The notes: generated from the sequence alone by a model not told the origin. A DNA stretch of 64,000 nucleotides from Pseudomonadota bacterium (GCA_020161615.1 JAIUPD010000015.1:1-64000); one strand, 5' to 3'; counted from the first letter of the stretch, positions 8,607 through 17,593 are shown. Made by a program: numbers and translations.

Positions 8607-9319
8607 CGATCCGCATTGCCATGTGGTCGGGACCGCGCAACCTGTCGACGGCGCTGATGTATGCCTTTGCCGCGCGGGGCGATTGCGCGGTGACGGACGA
8701 GCCCTTCTACGCCGCCTATCTGGCGATGACCGGGCTGGATCACCCGATGCGCGACGCGGTGCTGGCCAGCCAGCCGCGGGATCCGGCCGCTGTCCGGGTG
8801 ACGGGCGAGGCGCCGGGCGGCAAGCCGGTGTGGTATCAGAAGCACATGACCCAGCACATGCTGGCGGGCGTGCCACGGGAGTGGATGGGGGAATGCCGCC
8901 ACGCTTTCCTTATCCGCCATCCGGCGCGGGTCGTGGCCTCCTATTCCAAGAAGCGCGAGGAGCCGGTGCTGGCGGATCTGGGTTTCCTGCAGCAGGCCGA
9001 ACTCTTCGACCGGGTGGCGCAGGCCGAGGGCGTGGCGCCGCCGGTGATCGATTCCACCGCTTTGCGAGAGGCGCCCGAGGCGCGGCTCAAGGCCTTGTGC
9101 GAGGCGCTGGGCATCGGCTGGACCCCGCGGATGCTGCGCTGGGAGGCGGGGCCAAAGCCCTATGACGGAATCTGGGCGCCGGTATGGTATCATGCGGTCC
9201 ATGCCTCGACCGGGTTCGAGGCGGCCGAGGGGCCCTTGCCCGACCTGCCGCCCGCCTATGCTCGGCTGGCCGAAGCGGCGCTGCCCGCCTACGAGGCGCT
9301 GGCGCAGCACGCGCTCTAG
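8603..9319 (+). CDS. Sulfotransferase-like P-loop protein
   Basis: A 238-residue protein whose N-terminal RIAMWSGPRNLSTALMYAF matches the 5'-phosphosulfate-binding loop region of sulfotransferase-family proteins. HAFLIRHPARVVASYSK (about residues 95-111) resembles the 3'-phosphate-binding RxPxxxxxS segment. No signal peptide is seen. The acceptor is unknown and a non-sulfotransferase role is possible. It is translationally coupled to the upstream lipase-like gene (ATGA overlap). Its TAG codon directly abuts a complete copy of the dispersed intergenic element. Confidence 0.7.
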   Translation: MTIRIAMWSGPRNLSTALMYAFAARGDCAVTDEPFYAAYLAMTGLDHPMRDAVLASQPRDPAAVRVTGEAPGGKPVWYQKHMTQHMLAGVPREWMGECRHAFLIRHPARVVASYSKKREEPVLADLGFLQQAELFDRVAQAEGVAPPVIDSTALREAPEARLKALCEALGIGWTPRMLRWEAGPKPYDGIWAPVWYHAVHASTGFEAAEGPLPDLPPAYARLAEAALPAYEALAQHAL

Positions 9320-9662
9320 GAGGGGTTTCGCCCTCGTTGCCCGCCGTCGCGGGCGCCTCGGGCGACCAACGGCGCGGCAAGGCCGCGCCGAAGAAGGGGG
9401 GCCGTCTGCCCCCCTCTTGGCCTGACGGCCAATTCACCCCCCGAGGATATTTGAAGCGCAAAGAAGGCGGCTTAACGCCCCCTTAACTTTCATCTTTGTT
9501 CTGGAAATATCCTCGGGGGTTTCCAAAGGGGGCCCGAGGGTCCCCTTTGGCGGGGGGTGAGCGGCGTCTCGGAAACGCGCCAGTGGCGCGCCTCTGGCCG
9601 CGAACGCCGCGCCTGTGGCGCGGCCGGGAGTCGAGGGGGCTGGCCCCCCCGCTCCTTCCCGC
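9320..9662 (+). repeat. Complete A+B copy of the dispersed intergenic element, between convergent genes
   Basis: The A half (9320-9480) has stem-loops gaggg/ccctc, GCCCGC/GCGGGC, GGCGCGGC/GCCGCGCC, a G6/C6 hairpin and TTGGCC/GGCCAA, then CCCCCGAGGATATTT (9438-9452) and CAAAGA. The B half begins with the mirror CTTTG and AAATATCCTCGGGGG (9505-9519). It continues with tttccaaaggggg, GCGGCGTCTCGGAAACGCG and a GGGGGC/GCCCCC hairpin next to the symporter stop. The 15-bp arms are perfect inverted repeats 52 bp apart. Long parts are identical to the 33.9 kb copy, and the same A-B order recurs inverted at 63.1 kb. Confidence 0.9.
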
Positions 9663-9674
9663 GCAAGGACGCCG

Positions 9675-11141
9675 TTACCAGGCGTTCACGCGGTCCAGAT
9701 CCGGCCGCAGCTCGGCGGCGAAGTCGAGCGCCTCGGGACGGGGGCGGGTGGCGAGCGAGACCAGGACGAAGAGGCCGAGGCTCAACCCGCCGACGCTGAG
9801 TGCCAGCACCGGGTTGAAGACGCTGACGCCCTGCACCATCGCCATCCAGACCGCGAGTGAGGCGCCGCCGAGGATCGAGGTCAGCGCCCCGGCCGCCGTC
9901 GCCCGGCGCCAGAAGAAGGCGCCCACCGTGGCGGGAACCGTGACCATGAGCCCGGCGGCCGAGAGGGCGGCGAGCTGGTCGACCACCGCCGCCTTCTGCA
10001 CGGCAAAGAGGCTGGCGAACAGGATCACCAGGATCACCACCACCCGGCCGGTGAGGATCTGCGCCCGGGGCTGGGCATCGGTCATCACGTCCCGCGCCAC
10101 CATCGCCGCCAGCGTCAGCGCGATGGAATCGAGGGTCGAGACCGCCGCGGCGAGGATGCCGAGGATCAGCAGCACCGCCACCGGCGCCGGGATCGCGCCC
10201 GAGGTCAGCAGCGCGGGGGTCGCGGTCGCGGTATTCTCCAGCCCCGGGGCGAGTTGCAGCGCGGCAAAACCCCAGATCACGGCGATGAGCGTGAAGGCGA
10301 GGCCGAAGCCCAGTACCCAGAAGATCATCCGCCGCATCGCCGCCATGTCCTTCAGGATGAAGAGCCGCTGGCTGACCTGCGGGTTGGAGATGGCGAAGAA
10401 GAACCAGGGCAGCGACAGCGCGGTGAAGGTGCCGAGGCTCCAGAGCCCCGGACCGGGGACCGAGAGGTGGCTGCCCTGCGTCTCGAGCGTCGCTTGGGCG
10501 AAGGCGCCCCAGCCGCCGAGCGCGGCGACGGCGAAGAGGATGGCCAGCACGGCCGACCCCATCATCACCACCGCCTGCACCGCATCGGTCCAGGCGACCG
10601 AGCGGATGCCGGCGAAAAGCGTCCAGAGCGCGGCAAGCAGTGCGCCCGTCGCCACTGCCTGAACCAGCGTGATCTCGCCCCCGGTGACACCCGAGAGCAA
10701 GAGCCCGATGCCCGCCATCTGCGTGGTGCAATAGGGCATCAGGAAGACCAGCGCGACCAGAGCGGCGGCGCGGGCGACCCAGGCCGAGCCGTAGCGCGCG
10801 CCCAGCATCTCGGCCGGCGAGATGAAGCCCCAGCGTTTCGCCGCCAGCCAGAAGCGGGGGGCGAAGATGACCAGGAGGCCGAGGCCCGCGAAATAGATCA
10901 GCTCGAAGCCCAGCGCGCCGATGCCGCCGCGATAGGTGAGCCCGGTCAACACCACCAGCATGAAGGCCGAATAGGTGGTGGCGGCATAGGAAAGCCCGGC
11001 GACCATGCCGCCGAAGCGGCGGTTGCCAAGGTAGTAATCCTCGGCCGTGCCGGCGTTTTCACGCGTGGCGCGCCAGGCGATGATCAGGCCGAAGGCGGCG
11101 AAAGCGGCGATGGCGCTCCAGATCAGGGTGGGAGAGAGCAT
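9675..11141 (-). CDS. Sodium:solute symporter (SSS family permease)
   Basis: A 488-residue integral membrane protein with about 13 hydrophobic segments, matching the sodium:solute symporter family. Motifs seen are the N-terminal RRFGGMVAGLSYAATTYSAF, the sodium-site region GIRSVAWTDAVQAVVM and the later ILAAAVSTLDSIALTLA. The family takes up carboxylates, amino acids or sugars. The small partner gene upstream resembles those paired with monocarboxylate (MctP-type) permeases, which hints at organic acids but does not prove it. The start at 11141 overlaps the upstream stop as TAATG. The C-terminus ends close to the B half of the intergenic element. Confidence 0.88.
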   Translation of the reverse strand: MLSPTLIWSAIAAFAAFGLIIAWRATRENAGTAEDYYLGNRRFGGMVAGLSYAATTYSAFMLVVLTGLTYRGGIGALGFELIYFAGLGLLVIFAPRFWLAAKRWGFISPAEMLGARYGSAWVARAAALVALVFLMPYCTTQMAGIGLLLSGVTGGEITLVQAVATGALLAALWTLFAGIRSVAWTDAVQAVVMMGSAVLAILFAVAALGGWGAFAQATLETQGSHLSVPGPGLWSLGTFTALSLPWFFFAISNPQVSQRLFILKDMAAMRRMIFWVLGFGLAFTLIAVIWGFAALQLAPGLENTATATPALLTSGAIPAPVAVLLILGILAAAVSTLDSIALTLAAMVARDVMTDAQPRAQILTGRVVVILVILFASLFAVQKAAVVDQLAALSAAGLMVTVPATVGAFFWRRATAAGALTSILGGASLAVWMAMVQGVSVFNPVLALSVGGLSLGLFVLVSLATRPRPEALDFAAELRPDLDRVNAW

Positions 11142-11329
11142 TAGCGGTCCCTCCAGCCGGCCGCGCCCAGCGCGATCAACACGATGACCGCCAGCCCGAA
11201 CCCGCCCCAGAAAAGCGCGATGGTCCAGCCGATGCTGCCCGCCAGCGGCCCATAGGGCACCGCTGCCCCGAGGAAGACCAGCACCGCCAGTGCCGCCAGC
11301 CATGCGGCAAAGCCGCTCCGTCCTGTCAT
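11141..11329 (-). CDS. Small membrane protein coupled to the symporter
   Basis: A 62-residue protein with two predicted membrane helices (FAAWLAALAVLVFLGAAV, then IALFWGGFGLAVIVLIALG) and a short basic C-terminus WRDR. Small two-helix proteins of this kind (DUF3311-like) are commonly encoded just before SSS permeases, and here the stop and start codons overlap (TAATG). It is probably a symporter accessory subunit. The internal ATG at 11329 is preferred to a start at 11389 because the longer form adds a hydrophilic leader unlike the family. Confidence 0.7.
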   Translation of the reverse strand: MTGRSGFAAWLAALAVLVFLGAAVPYGPLAGSIGWTIALFWGGFGLAVIVLIALGAAGWRDR

Positions 11330-11525
11330 GGTCACATCTCCCCTGTGCCCTGCAATAAGCGGGCGGGTGTAGGGGGATGCGGCCCGCATGGCAAGCGAAA
11401 ACCGCTTTGGTCATTGAAATAAAACGATTTTTTACTATACGGTCAAGCAACAGGAAAGGGCCAGACGGGGTTTGCATCCGGGCGCGGGCTTGGGTAAACC
11501 CGCGCAGGCACATTCGGAGTTGGTC

Positions 11526-12248
11526 ATGATCCTCTATCCCGCCATCGACCTGAAAGACGGGCAATGCGTGCGGCTCTACAAGGGCGAGATGGAGAAGGCG
11601 ACGGTCTTCAGCGACGATCCGGCCGCGCAGGCGCTGGCCTTTCAGCGGCAGGGGGCGGAGTGGATCCACCTCGTCGACCTGAACGGCGCCTTCGCGGGCA
11701 AGCCCGTGAACGCGGCGGCAGTCGAGGGGATCTTGCAGGCGGTTTCGGTGCCCTGCCAGCTGGGCGGCGGCATCCGCGACATGGCGACGATCGAGGCCTG
11801 GCTTGAGAAGGGCCTGGCGCGGGTCATCCTGGGCACCGTCGCGGTCGAGAACCCCGATCTGGTCCGGCAGGCGGCGCGGGCCTTCCCCGGGCAGGTTGCC
11901 GTGGGGATCGACGCCCGCAAGGGGCTGGTCGCGACCAAGGGCTGGGCCGAGGAGACCGACATGAAAGTGACCGAACTGGCGCTCGCCTTCGAGGATGCGG
12001 GCGTGGCCGCCATCATCTACACCGACATCGACCGGGACGGGGCAATGCAGGGGCCGAATGTGGCGGCGACGGCGGAACTCGCCTGGGCCACCTCGATCCC
12101 GGTGATCGCCTCGGGCGGGGTGTCCTCGGTGGCGGATCTCTCGGCGTTGAAGGCGACCGGGGCGCCCCTGAACGGGGTGATCTCGGGCCGGGCGCTCTAT
12201 GACGGCAAGCTCGACATGGGCGAGGCGATCCGCATCCTCAAGGCCTGA
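11526..12248 (+). CDS. hisA: Phosphoribosylformimino-5-aminoimidazole carboxamide ribotide isomerase
   Basis: A 240-residue TIM-barrel isomerase of histidine synthesis that converts ProFAR to PRFAR in the cytoplasm. The general base Asp is in [17 protein letters not shown], the first phosphate site is CQLGGGIRD, the second catalytic Asp lies in [14 protein letters not shown], and the second phosphate site is IASGGVSS. The ATG at 11526 gives the standard MILYPAIDL start. It stands alone here, without hisH or hisF neighbours, between the symporter pair and a regulator. A weak TTGAAA-N16-TATACG pair (11414-11441) could be its promoter. Confidence 0.96.
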   Translation: MILYPAIDLKDGQCVRLYKGEMEKATVFSDDPAAQALAFQRQGAEWIHLVDLNGAFAGKPVNAAAVEGILQAVSVPCQLGGGIRDMATIEAWLEKGLARVILGTVAVENPDLVRQAARAFPGQVAVGIDARKGLVATKGWAEETDMKVTELALAFEDAGVAAIIYTDIDRDGAMQGPNVAATAELAWATSIPVIASGGVSSVADLSALKATGAPLNGVISGRALYDGKLDMGEAIRILKA

Positions 12249-12367
12249 GAGGAGGGGGCGCCCCCTGCGTGGGACACTCCGTCAGGCTGAGGGATTCCAG
12301 GGGGTTGGTAGAGGGCATCAGGCTCTTGGCGGGAATACCCCGCGGCGGCTTTCCGGGCCCGCTCCCT

Positions 12368-12580
12368 TCAGCCACCGCTTCGCCGATGCCCCAGGCGGCT
12401 GAGCGAGGCCCGGAGCAAGTCCCTCCGCTGCCCGCAACGCGGCGCCGTCTCGGCAGCCTGACGCTCGGCCACCCAGGCCGCCTCGACCTCCCGTCTGCTC
12501 TGCGACTCCCGCTGGCCCCCGGCATCCGCCCAAGGTCCAAGGCGCAGGGCGAGAAGGGTTGCGTGGTCGTACCAGCTCAT
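12368..12580 (-). CDS. Small hypothetical protein divergent from the WYL regulator
   Basis: A 70-residue hydrophilic ORF beginning MSWYDHATLLALRLGPWAD, rich in Arg, Glu and Ala, with no membrane segment or recognised domain. A very strong Shine-Dalgarno (aggaggt, 6 bases before ATG) argues that it is translated. It lies divergent to the YafY-type regulator, a place where the target of such regulators is often found. Its function is unknown. Confidence 0.55.
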   Translation of the reverse strand: MSWYDHATLLALRLGPWADAGGQRESQSRREVEAAWVAERQAAETAPRCGQRRDLLRASLSRLGHRRSGG

Positions 12581-12622
12581 GCGCGGACCTCCTGGCTTCG
12601 GCCAGGGAACAGTCGCGGATCG

Positions 12623-12667
12623 CTCCTGACATGGTGTTGGCAGGAGGGGCGTCTATAGTGGCAGGAG
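12623..12667. promoter_or_regulatory. Candidate operator between the small ORF and the WYL regulator
   Basis: CTCCTG (12623-12628) and CAGGAG (12641-12646) form an inverted repeat, and a further GCAGGAG follows at 12661-12667 around a TATAGT box (12654-12659). The divergent layout suggests autoregulation by the adjacent helix-turn-helix protein. No known binding consensus is matched. Confidence 0.3.
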
Positions 12668-12687
12668 CCCCCGCTTCCCCCGGCCCC

Positions 12688-13383
12688 ATGAAAAAAACGA
12701 ACCGCCTCTTCGAGACCATCCAGATCTTCCGGGCCGCCCGGGGGCCGCTGCGGGCCGAGGATCTGGCCGCGCGGCTCGAGGTGTCGGTGCGCACGGTCTA
12801 TCGCGACATCGCCGGGCTGCAGGCGATGCGGACGCCGATCGTCGGCGAACCCGGGATCGGCTATGTCATGCGCCGCGGCTACGACCTGCCACCCCTCAAC
12901 TTCGACGAGGAAGAGGTCGAGGCTCTGCGCGTGGGCCTGGGCATGCTCAGCCGCTCGGGCGACCGCTCGCTGCGCCGCGCGGCCGAGCGGATCTCGGCCA
13001 AGATCGACGCGCTGCAGGCGCCGGTAAGCTGGATCCAGATCTCGCCCTGGGGCGCGCCCGAGGACGACCCGGCGCTGGGCTGCGTCTCGATCTCGATGCT
13101 GCGGGCGGCGGTGCGGGATGAGCTGGTGCTCAGGATCGAGTACGAGGACGGCGAGGGCCGGCGCACCACCCGCACCATCCGGCCTATCGGCATCGTCTAC
13201 CACATCAACGCGGTGCTGGTGGCCGCCTGGTGCGAACTCCGCGCCGGCCTGCGCCACTTCCGCACCGACCGCATCCACGCCTGTGAACCCACCGGCGCCA
13301 CCTTCCCCGGCCAGGGCGAGGTCTTCCGCGCCGTCTGGGCCGAGCAGAACCGGTGGGATGCGGGCGGGGAGGGGGCCTCGTGA
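12688..13383 (+). CDS. YafY-type transcriptional regulator with HTH and WYL domains
   Basis: A 231-residue regulator. The N-terminal HTH_11 domain reads RLFETIQIFRAARGPLRAED and then LEVSVRTVYRDIAGLQ (recognition helix, about residues 28-45). The C-terminal WYL domain spans about residues 135-215, with ISMLRAAVRDELVLRIEYED and VYHINAVLVAAWCELR. In this family the WYL region senses a ligand, often a nucleic acid fragment or metabolite. The start at 12688 gives the standard MKKTNRLFETIQ N-terminus; the 43-residue upstream extension would run through the divergent promoter. Confidence 0.88.
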   Translation: MKKTNRLFETIQIFRAARGPLRAEDLAARLEVSVRTVYRDIAGLQAMRTPIVGEPGIGYVMRRGYDLPPLNFDEEEVEALRVGLGMLSRSGDRSLRRAAERISAKIDALQAPVSWIQISPWGAPEDDPALGCVSISMLRAAVRDELVLRIEYEDGEGRRTTRTIRPIGIVYHINAVLVAAWCELRAGLRHFRTDRIHACEPTGATFPGQGEVFRAVWAEQNRWDAGGEGAS

Positions 13384-13649
13384 CAGCAGGTCCGGTTGGG
13401 GGCTGACCGGGGCCTTTGGGGGCCAGGGTGGAATGCCTGCAAGACGGCCAGTCTACGTTATCCGCCCGGTCACGCGATTGGCGTCTGTCGTGATGGGATA
13501 AAGGCCCCCGTCATCATCTTGTCACCGAGGCGATACCAGAATTGGGCCTCCCCCCGCTAAAATTCGATTCATCCTTGTGGCTTGCCTTGGCGCCTGAATC
13601 GTGATTGCAGGGCTGTACACGTCCTATTAAGAAATGATAGGAACTTCAT

Positions 13650-13817
13650 ATGGTTAAAAATTTAAGGGTTCTTCGGTGTCGTAACTGCGGGCACAAGATG
13701 CGATTTGGCGCGGGACGCTGCGGTTCTTGCGGCAGACCTACGCAACTGGCAAATCGCTATTCTTCCTGGGTGATACCATTTGGTATTATTGCAGCGTTGA
13801 TCATTCTCCTGATGTGA
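13650..13817 (+). CDS. 55-residue zinc-ribbon membrane protein
   Basis: The frame runs from ATG 13650 to TGA 13817. Residues 10-27 hold a CX2C-X10-CX2C zinc ribbon (RCRNCGHKMRFGAGRCGSCG) and residues 40-55 a single hydrophobic helix ending at the C-terminus, so it would be a tail-anchored ribbon protein. An aggaac ribosome site precedes the ATG. Codons such as tta, ata, agg and cgt, and the locally low GC, differ from its neighbours and suggest recent transfer or weak expression. Its function is unknown; similar short ribbon-plus-helix proteins are often adaptors. Confidence 0.65.
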   Translation: MVKNLRVLRCRNCGHKMRFGAGRCGSCGRPTQLANRYSSWVIPFGIIAALIILLM

Positions 13818-13840
13818 TCAGCTGCTGAAATCGTTCAGGT

Positions 13841-13887
13841 CGGCCCCCCGAGTTCATCTTGGACAGGATGAGATAGCAGGGGGCCGG
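13841..13887. terminator. Stem-loop between the zinc-ribbon gene and the convergent GNAT gene
   Basis: CGGCCCCC (13841-13848) pairs with GGGGGCCG (13879-13886), with a smaller CATC/GATG pairing inside. There is no T-run. It may act as a bidirectional terminator. Nothing else is seen in the 178 bp between the two genes. Confidence 0.4.
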
Positions 13888-13995
13888 TCCAGAAATCGCG
13901 CCCGCCACCAGGACCGTCCGACCAGCGTGTTCTTCCCGACTGTCGCAAGGTGGGCCGATTCCGCCGGTCAGAGCGTCACAGCCCCTTCGCGCCCC

Positions 13996-14289
13996 TCACC
14001 CCTGAAACACATCCGCCCATTCCGGGTGTTTCCGGCGTTGGGCGTTGACGAAGGGGCAGAGGGGGACAATCTTGACGCCCTCGGCCCGGGCGTCGGCGAC
14101 CAGGCGCTGGACCAGGGCAAGGCCCGCGCCGGTGCCCCGGAATGCATCCGGGACGCCGGTGTGGTCGGCGATGATCAGCGTGGGCGTGGTGATGGAATAG
14201 GTGAGTTCCGCCTCCTCGCCGCCCTGGCGGATGACGTAGCGGCCCTTCGAGCCGCTCACCTCACGCTCGATGACATGCTCAGCCGACAA
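13996..14289 (-). CDS. GNAT-fold N-acetyltransferase (YjdJ-like)
   Basis: A 97-residue minimal GNAT protein. It shows GVPDAFRGTGAGLALVQRLV (acetyl-CoA loop, about residues 47-66) and the family-specific KIVPLCPFVNAQRRKHPEW ending. These short YjdJ-type proteins are usually of unknown substrate. No ATG is available in frame: translation probably begins at TTG 14289, which has an acggagg ribosome site. The start overlaps the scoB 3' end by 11 bp, so it is the last gene of the scoAB operon. Confidence 0.82.
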   Translation of the reverse strand: MSAEHVIEREVSGSKGRYVIRQGGEEAELTYSITTPTLIIADHTGVPDAFRGTGAGLALVQRLVADARAEGVKIVPLCPFVNAQRRKHPEWADVFQG

Positions 14290-14905
14290 TGGTCGCCTCC
14301 GTGGCCGCGCGAAGCTCGGCCTCGGTCACGCCGTCCGCACATTCGACGATCTTCAGGCCGCCCGGCACCACGTCCAGCACGCCCAGGTTGGTGATGATGC
14401 GGTCGACCACGCCCTTGCCGGTCAGGGGCAGGGTGCAGGCCTTCAACACCTTGGAATCGCCGTGTTTCGAGGTGTGGTCCATGACCACGATCACCCGGCC
14501 CACGCCCGCGACCAGATCCATGGCGCCGCCCATGCCCTTCACCAGCTTGCCGGGCACCATCCAGTTCGCCAGATCGCCCTCTTCCGAGACTTCCATGCCG
14601 CCGAGGATCGCCGCGGCGATCTTGCCGCCGCGGATCATGGCGAAGGAGGTGGCCGAGTCGAAATAGGCGGTGCGAGGCAGTTCGGTGATGGTCTGCTTGC
14701 CGGCGTTGATCAGGTCGGGGTCTTCCTCGCCCTCAAAGGGGAAGGGGCCCATGCCGAGCATGCCGTTCTCCGATTGCAGCGTGATGTCCTTGTCGCCGAC
14801 GTAATTGGCGACCAGCGTCGGGATGCCGATCCCGAGGTTCACATACATCCCGTCTTCGAGTTCAAGCGCCGCGCGGGCGGCCATCTGGTTGCGGTCCCAA
14901 GCCAT
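14279..14905 (-). CDS. scoB: 3-oxoacid CoA-transferase subunit B
   Basis: A 208-residue beta subunit of succinyl-CoA:3-ketoacid CoA transferase, which activates acetoacetate or a related oxoacid. NLGIGIPTLVANYV is the family start, and SENGMLGMGPFP contains the catalytic Glu that forms the enzyme-CoA thioester. GGAMDLVAGVGRVIVVMDHTSK is a further signature. The start at ATG 14905 has an aggagg site 8 bases upstream; an upstream TTG at 14911 is less likely. It is separated from scoA by two bases, as expected for a heterodimeric enzyme made in equal amounts. Confidence 0.94.
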   Translation of the reverse strand: MAWDRNQMAARAALELEDGMYVNLGIGIPTLVANYVGDKDITLQSENGMLGMGPFPFEGEEDPDLINAGKQTITELPRTAYFDSATSFAMIRGGKIAAAILGGMEVSEEGDLANWMVPGKLVKGMGGAMDLVAGVGRVIVVMDHTSKHGDSKVLKACTLPLTGKGVVDRIITNLGVLDVVPGGLKIVECADGVTEAELRAATEATIVG

Positions 14906-14907
14906 TC

Positions 14908-15612
14908 TCAAGCCTCCTGACGCTTGCGGGTGGTGCGCTGCTCGATGCGCTTCTCGTGCTGGCCCTGGATCAGGCGGTGCACATAGATGCCGGGCAGGTG
15001 GATGTGGTCGGGGTCGAGCGAACCGGCGGGCACGATTTCCTCGACCTCCACAACGCAGACCTTGCCGCAGGTCGCCGCGGGCGGGTTGAAATTGCGCGAG
15101 GTCTTGCGGAAGACGAGGTTGCCCGTCTCGTCAGCCTTCCAGGCCTTGACGATCGCCAGGTCCATGACCAGCCCCGTCTCCAGGATATAGGTCTGGCCGT
15201 TGAAATCCTTGTGTTCCTTGCCCTCGGCGATCACCGTGCCGACGCCGGTCTTGGTATAGAAACCGGGGATCCCGGCGCCGCCGGCGCGCATCCGCTCGGC
15301 CAGCGTGCCCTGCGGGTTGAATTCCAGCTCCAGCTCGCCCGAGAGATACTGGCGCATGAATTCCGCGTTCTCGCCCACATAGGAGGAGATCATCTTCCTG
15401 ACCTGCCGGGTCTCCAGCAATTGCCCCAGGCCGAAGCCGTCCACGCCCGCGTTGTTCGAGGCGACGGTCAGGTTCTTGGTGCCGGCGTCGCGGATCGCCG
15501 CGATCAGCAGTTCCGGGATGCCGCAGAGGCCGAAACCGCCCGCCGCAATGGTCATCCCGTCGAACAGGAGGCCCTCCAGGGCCTCGGCGGCCGAGCCGTA
15601 GATCTTCTGCAT
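14908..15612 (-). CDS. scoA: 3-oxoacid CoA-transferase subunit A
   Basis: A 234-residue alpha subunit of succinyl-CoA:3-ketoacid CoA transferase. The N-terminal [20 protein letters not shown] contains the glycine-rich CoA-binding loop; [34 protein letters not shown] and the [13 protein letters not shown] region are all family features. [14 protein letters not shown] is the usual start, so ATG 15612 is chosen over ATG 15636. A Lys/Arg-rich tail follows the globular domain. It forms an operon with scoB and a small acetyltransferase, supporting ketone-body or polyhydroxyalkanoate-derived acetoacetate use. Confidence 0.94.
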   Translation of the reverse strand: MQKIYGSAAEALEGLLFDGMTIAAGGFGLCGIPELLIAAIRDAGTKNLTVASNNAGVDGFGLGQLLETRQVRKMISSYVGENAEFMRQYLSGELELEFNPQGTLAERMRAGGAGIPGFYTKTGVGTVIAEGKEHKDFNGQTYILETGLVMDLAIVKAWKADETGNLVFRKTSRNFNPPAATCGKVCVVEVEEIVPAGSLDPDHIHLPGIYVHRLIQGQHEKRIEQRTTRKRQEA

Positions 15613-15727
15613 GTTTTCCCCCGTATCAGGCGCCATGTTTGTGACGCGGCACTGCGGCGAAGTCAATTGTCGCGGGGCGGCGGGCGGGGTGCCTTGCGGA
15701 TGGGCGGCGCAACAGTATGGTGCATGA

Positions 15728-17593
15728 ATGATTTCCGGGGTGAGACGCCTGCTGCTTGGTGCGATGCTGGCGCTGACGGCCTGTGCCGCAGTGCGGAGCG
15801 GACCTGCGCCCGAACAGGTTCCGCTGGTCACGCCCGAGCCGGGCGGGCGTCATGCGATCACCTATCTGACCCTGACCCAGGCAGGCCCCGCGCCCGGCCA
15901 GAATCGCGCCTATTTCGATGCGCGGGGGGCCGGGCGGGTCTCGGTTACCTTCCTGGCGCATGGGCCGGGGGCCTATGGCATCAGCGCCACCTGCGACGGC
16001 CGGGCGCGGGTCCGGCCGGCCGAGGGCGAGCTGTCGGTTCCGGCCTGGATCCCGGCGGGCCAGCCCGTCGCGCTGCGGCTGGCACCGGGCGAGCGGGGCG
16101 AGAGCCTGCTGGATCTGGCGCCCGAGGTCGGTGCCTGCGCGCTGGCGATCCGGCCGGGCGGGCGGCCAGGCTGGGTGCTGGATCTGGCCCGCGAGGAAAG
16201 CGCGCTGCCCCGCATCGCCGCGCTCGACGCGCCGGTCGAGGCCTGCGTCGGCGGCGGCGAGGGGCCCCTGCAACGGGCGATGATGGCGAGCGGTACGCTG
16301 TCGGCGACCTGCCCGATGCCCGCCGGCCCCATGCGCCTTCTGGCCGACGGACCCGAGGCGCTGAACGCCAGGGTCGAGGCGCTTACCGGGCGGCGGCTGT
16401 CGGCCGCGGCGCTGGCTGCGGGCGATCCCGACCTGCCGCTCGATTTCTCGAACGCGCCCCGGTTGGACCTGATCTATGTCAACTATCTGAACATGAACGC
16501 GGATTTCGCGGGCTACCTGACGGCCCGGATGCTGGCCTGGCACGCGGCGCGGGGCACGATCGTGCGGATGATGGTCTCGGATGTGATGATGACCGATGCC
16601 GACCGCGCGCTGTTCGAGGGGCTGGCCGCGACCTATCCGACGGTCGAGGTGCAGCCCTACAGGATGCCCATCGACGCCGCGCGCGGGTTCGAGGGGCAAT
16701 TCGCGCATCTGCACCGGGTGACGCATGTGAAGCTCTTCGCCACCGTCGCGCGTGAGCCCGGGCGCTCCGTCGCCATGATCGGCGGGCGCAACATCCATGA
16801 GGGGTATTTCTTCCCCGAGCCGCGGGACCTCTCGGCCTTTCCGTTCCTCCACCAATACGACCCCGAGGAAATGCGCATCACCGGCGGTTTCACCGCCTAT
16901 GACGATTTCGAGCTGGCCTTCAGCGGCGATGCGCAGGTGCGGCGGATCGTGCGGCAGATGGGGGCGCTCTGGCACCGCGACGCCGAGACACAGGCGATGC
17001 TGCCGCCCGCGCTCGGGGGTGGGCCGGTCGGCGCCCTGCCCGAGGGGAGTATGCGGCACTTCATCTCGGTCCCCTATGCCGACGGGGCAGCGATGGAGGA
17101 TTGGTTCGTCGGGCTCATCGACGCGGCGCAGGCGCGGATCCGCATCGCCTCGCCCTATCTGAACCTGACACCGGGGATCGAGGCGGCGTTTCAGCGGGCC
17201 CGGGCGCGGGGGGTGCGGGTCGATGTGGTGGCGACGGTCCGGGTGCGCGAGGCCACGGATTTCATGGTGACGGGTTTCAACCGCCGCTTCGCCAATCTTG
17301 AGGGCGACTGGCTGAATTTCTTCGATTACGACCCTCAGCCGCGCCTGATGCACACGAAGCTCATCGTCATCGACGACCATCTGGTGGTGGCGGGGTCGGT
17401 GAACCTGAACCAGCGGTCGTTCCTGCACGACCTGGAAAATGGCGTCGTGGTGCTGGACCGGGCCTTGGCTGCGCAGGCCGACCGGTTGATCCAATCCTAT
17501 ATCGACCGGGGCGAGCGGGTGCCCCCGGGGCAGATGCTGTCGGGCTGGATGCGGTTCCTGTCCAGCTTCGGCTTCATCGAGCGGGCTTTCTGA
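15728..17593 (+). CDS. Phospholipase D-superfamily lipoprotein
   Basis: A 621-residue exported protein. The signal peptide ends in the lipobox LTAC (Cys about residue 19). An N-terminal domain of some 200 residues is of unknown fold. The PLD domains follow. The second catalytic motif is complete, [20 protein letters not shown] then QRSF, near residue 540. The first, [15 protein letters not shown] then GGRNI near residue 335, keeps His and Lys but lacks the expected Asp. It resembles cardiolipin-synthase-like PLD proteins and may act on phospholipids at the periplasmic face. It is divergent from scoA. Confidence 0.82.
   Translation: MISGVRRLLLGAMLALTACAAVRSGPAPEQVPLVTPEPGGRHAITYLTLTQAGPAPGQNRAYFDARGAGRVSVTFLAHGPGAYGISATCDGRARVRPAEGELSVPAWIPAGQPVALRLAPGERGESLLDLAPEVGACALAIRPGGRPGWVLDLAREESALPRIAALDAPVEACVGGGEGPLQRAMMASGTLSATCPMPAGPMRLLADGPEALNARVEALTGRRLSAAALAAGDPDLPLDFSNAPRLDLIYVNYLNMNADFAGYLTARMLAWHAARGTIVRMMVSDVMMTDADRALFEGLAATYPTVEVQPYRMPIDAARGFEGQFAHLHRVTHVKLFATVAREPGRSVAMIGGRNIHEGYFFPEPRDLSAFPFLHQYDPEEMRITGGFTAYDDFELAFSGDAQVRRIVRQMGALWHRDAETQAMLPPALGGGPVGALPEGSMRHFISVPYADGAAMEDWFVGLIDAAQARIRIASPYLNLTPGIEAAFQRARARGVRVDVVATVRVREATDFMVTGFNRRFANLEGDWLNFFDYDPQPRLMHTKLIVIDDHLVVAGSVNLNQRSFLHDLENGVVVLDRALAAQADRLIQSYIDRGERVPPGQMLSGWMRFLSSFGFIERAF

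Noticed and set aside
11414-11441. TTGAAA-N16-TATACG as hisA promoter
   Set aside because: The region is AT-rich and suggestive, but both boxes are weak and no other evidence supports it as a stand-alone feature.
9675-11669. 664-residue frame for the symporter
   Set aside because: The extension runs through the small partner gene and hisA; the TAATG junction at 11141 fixes the start.
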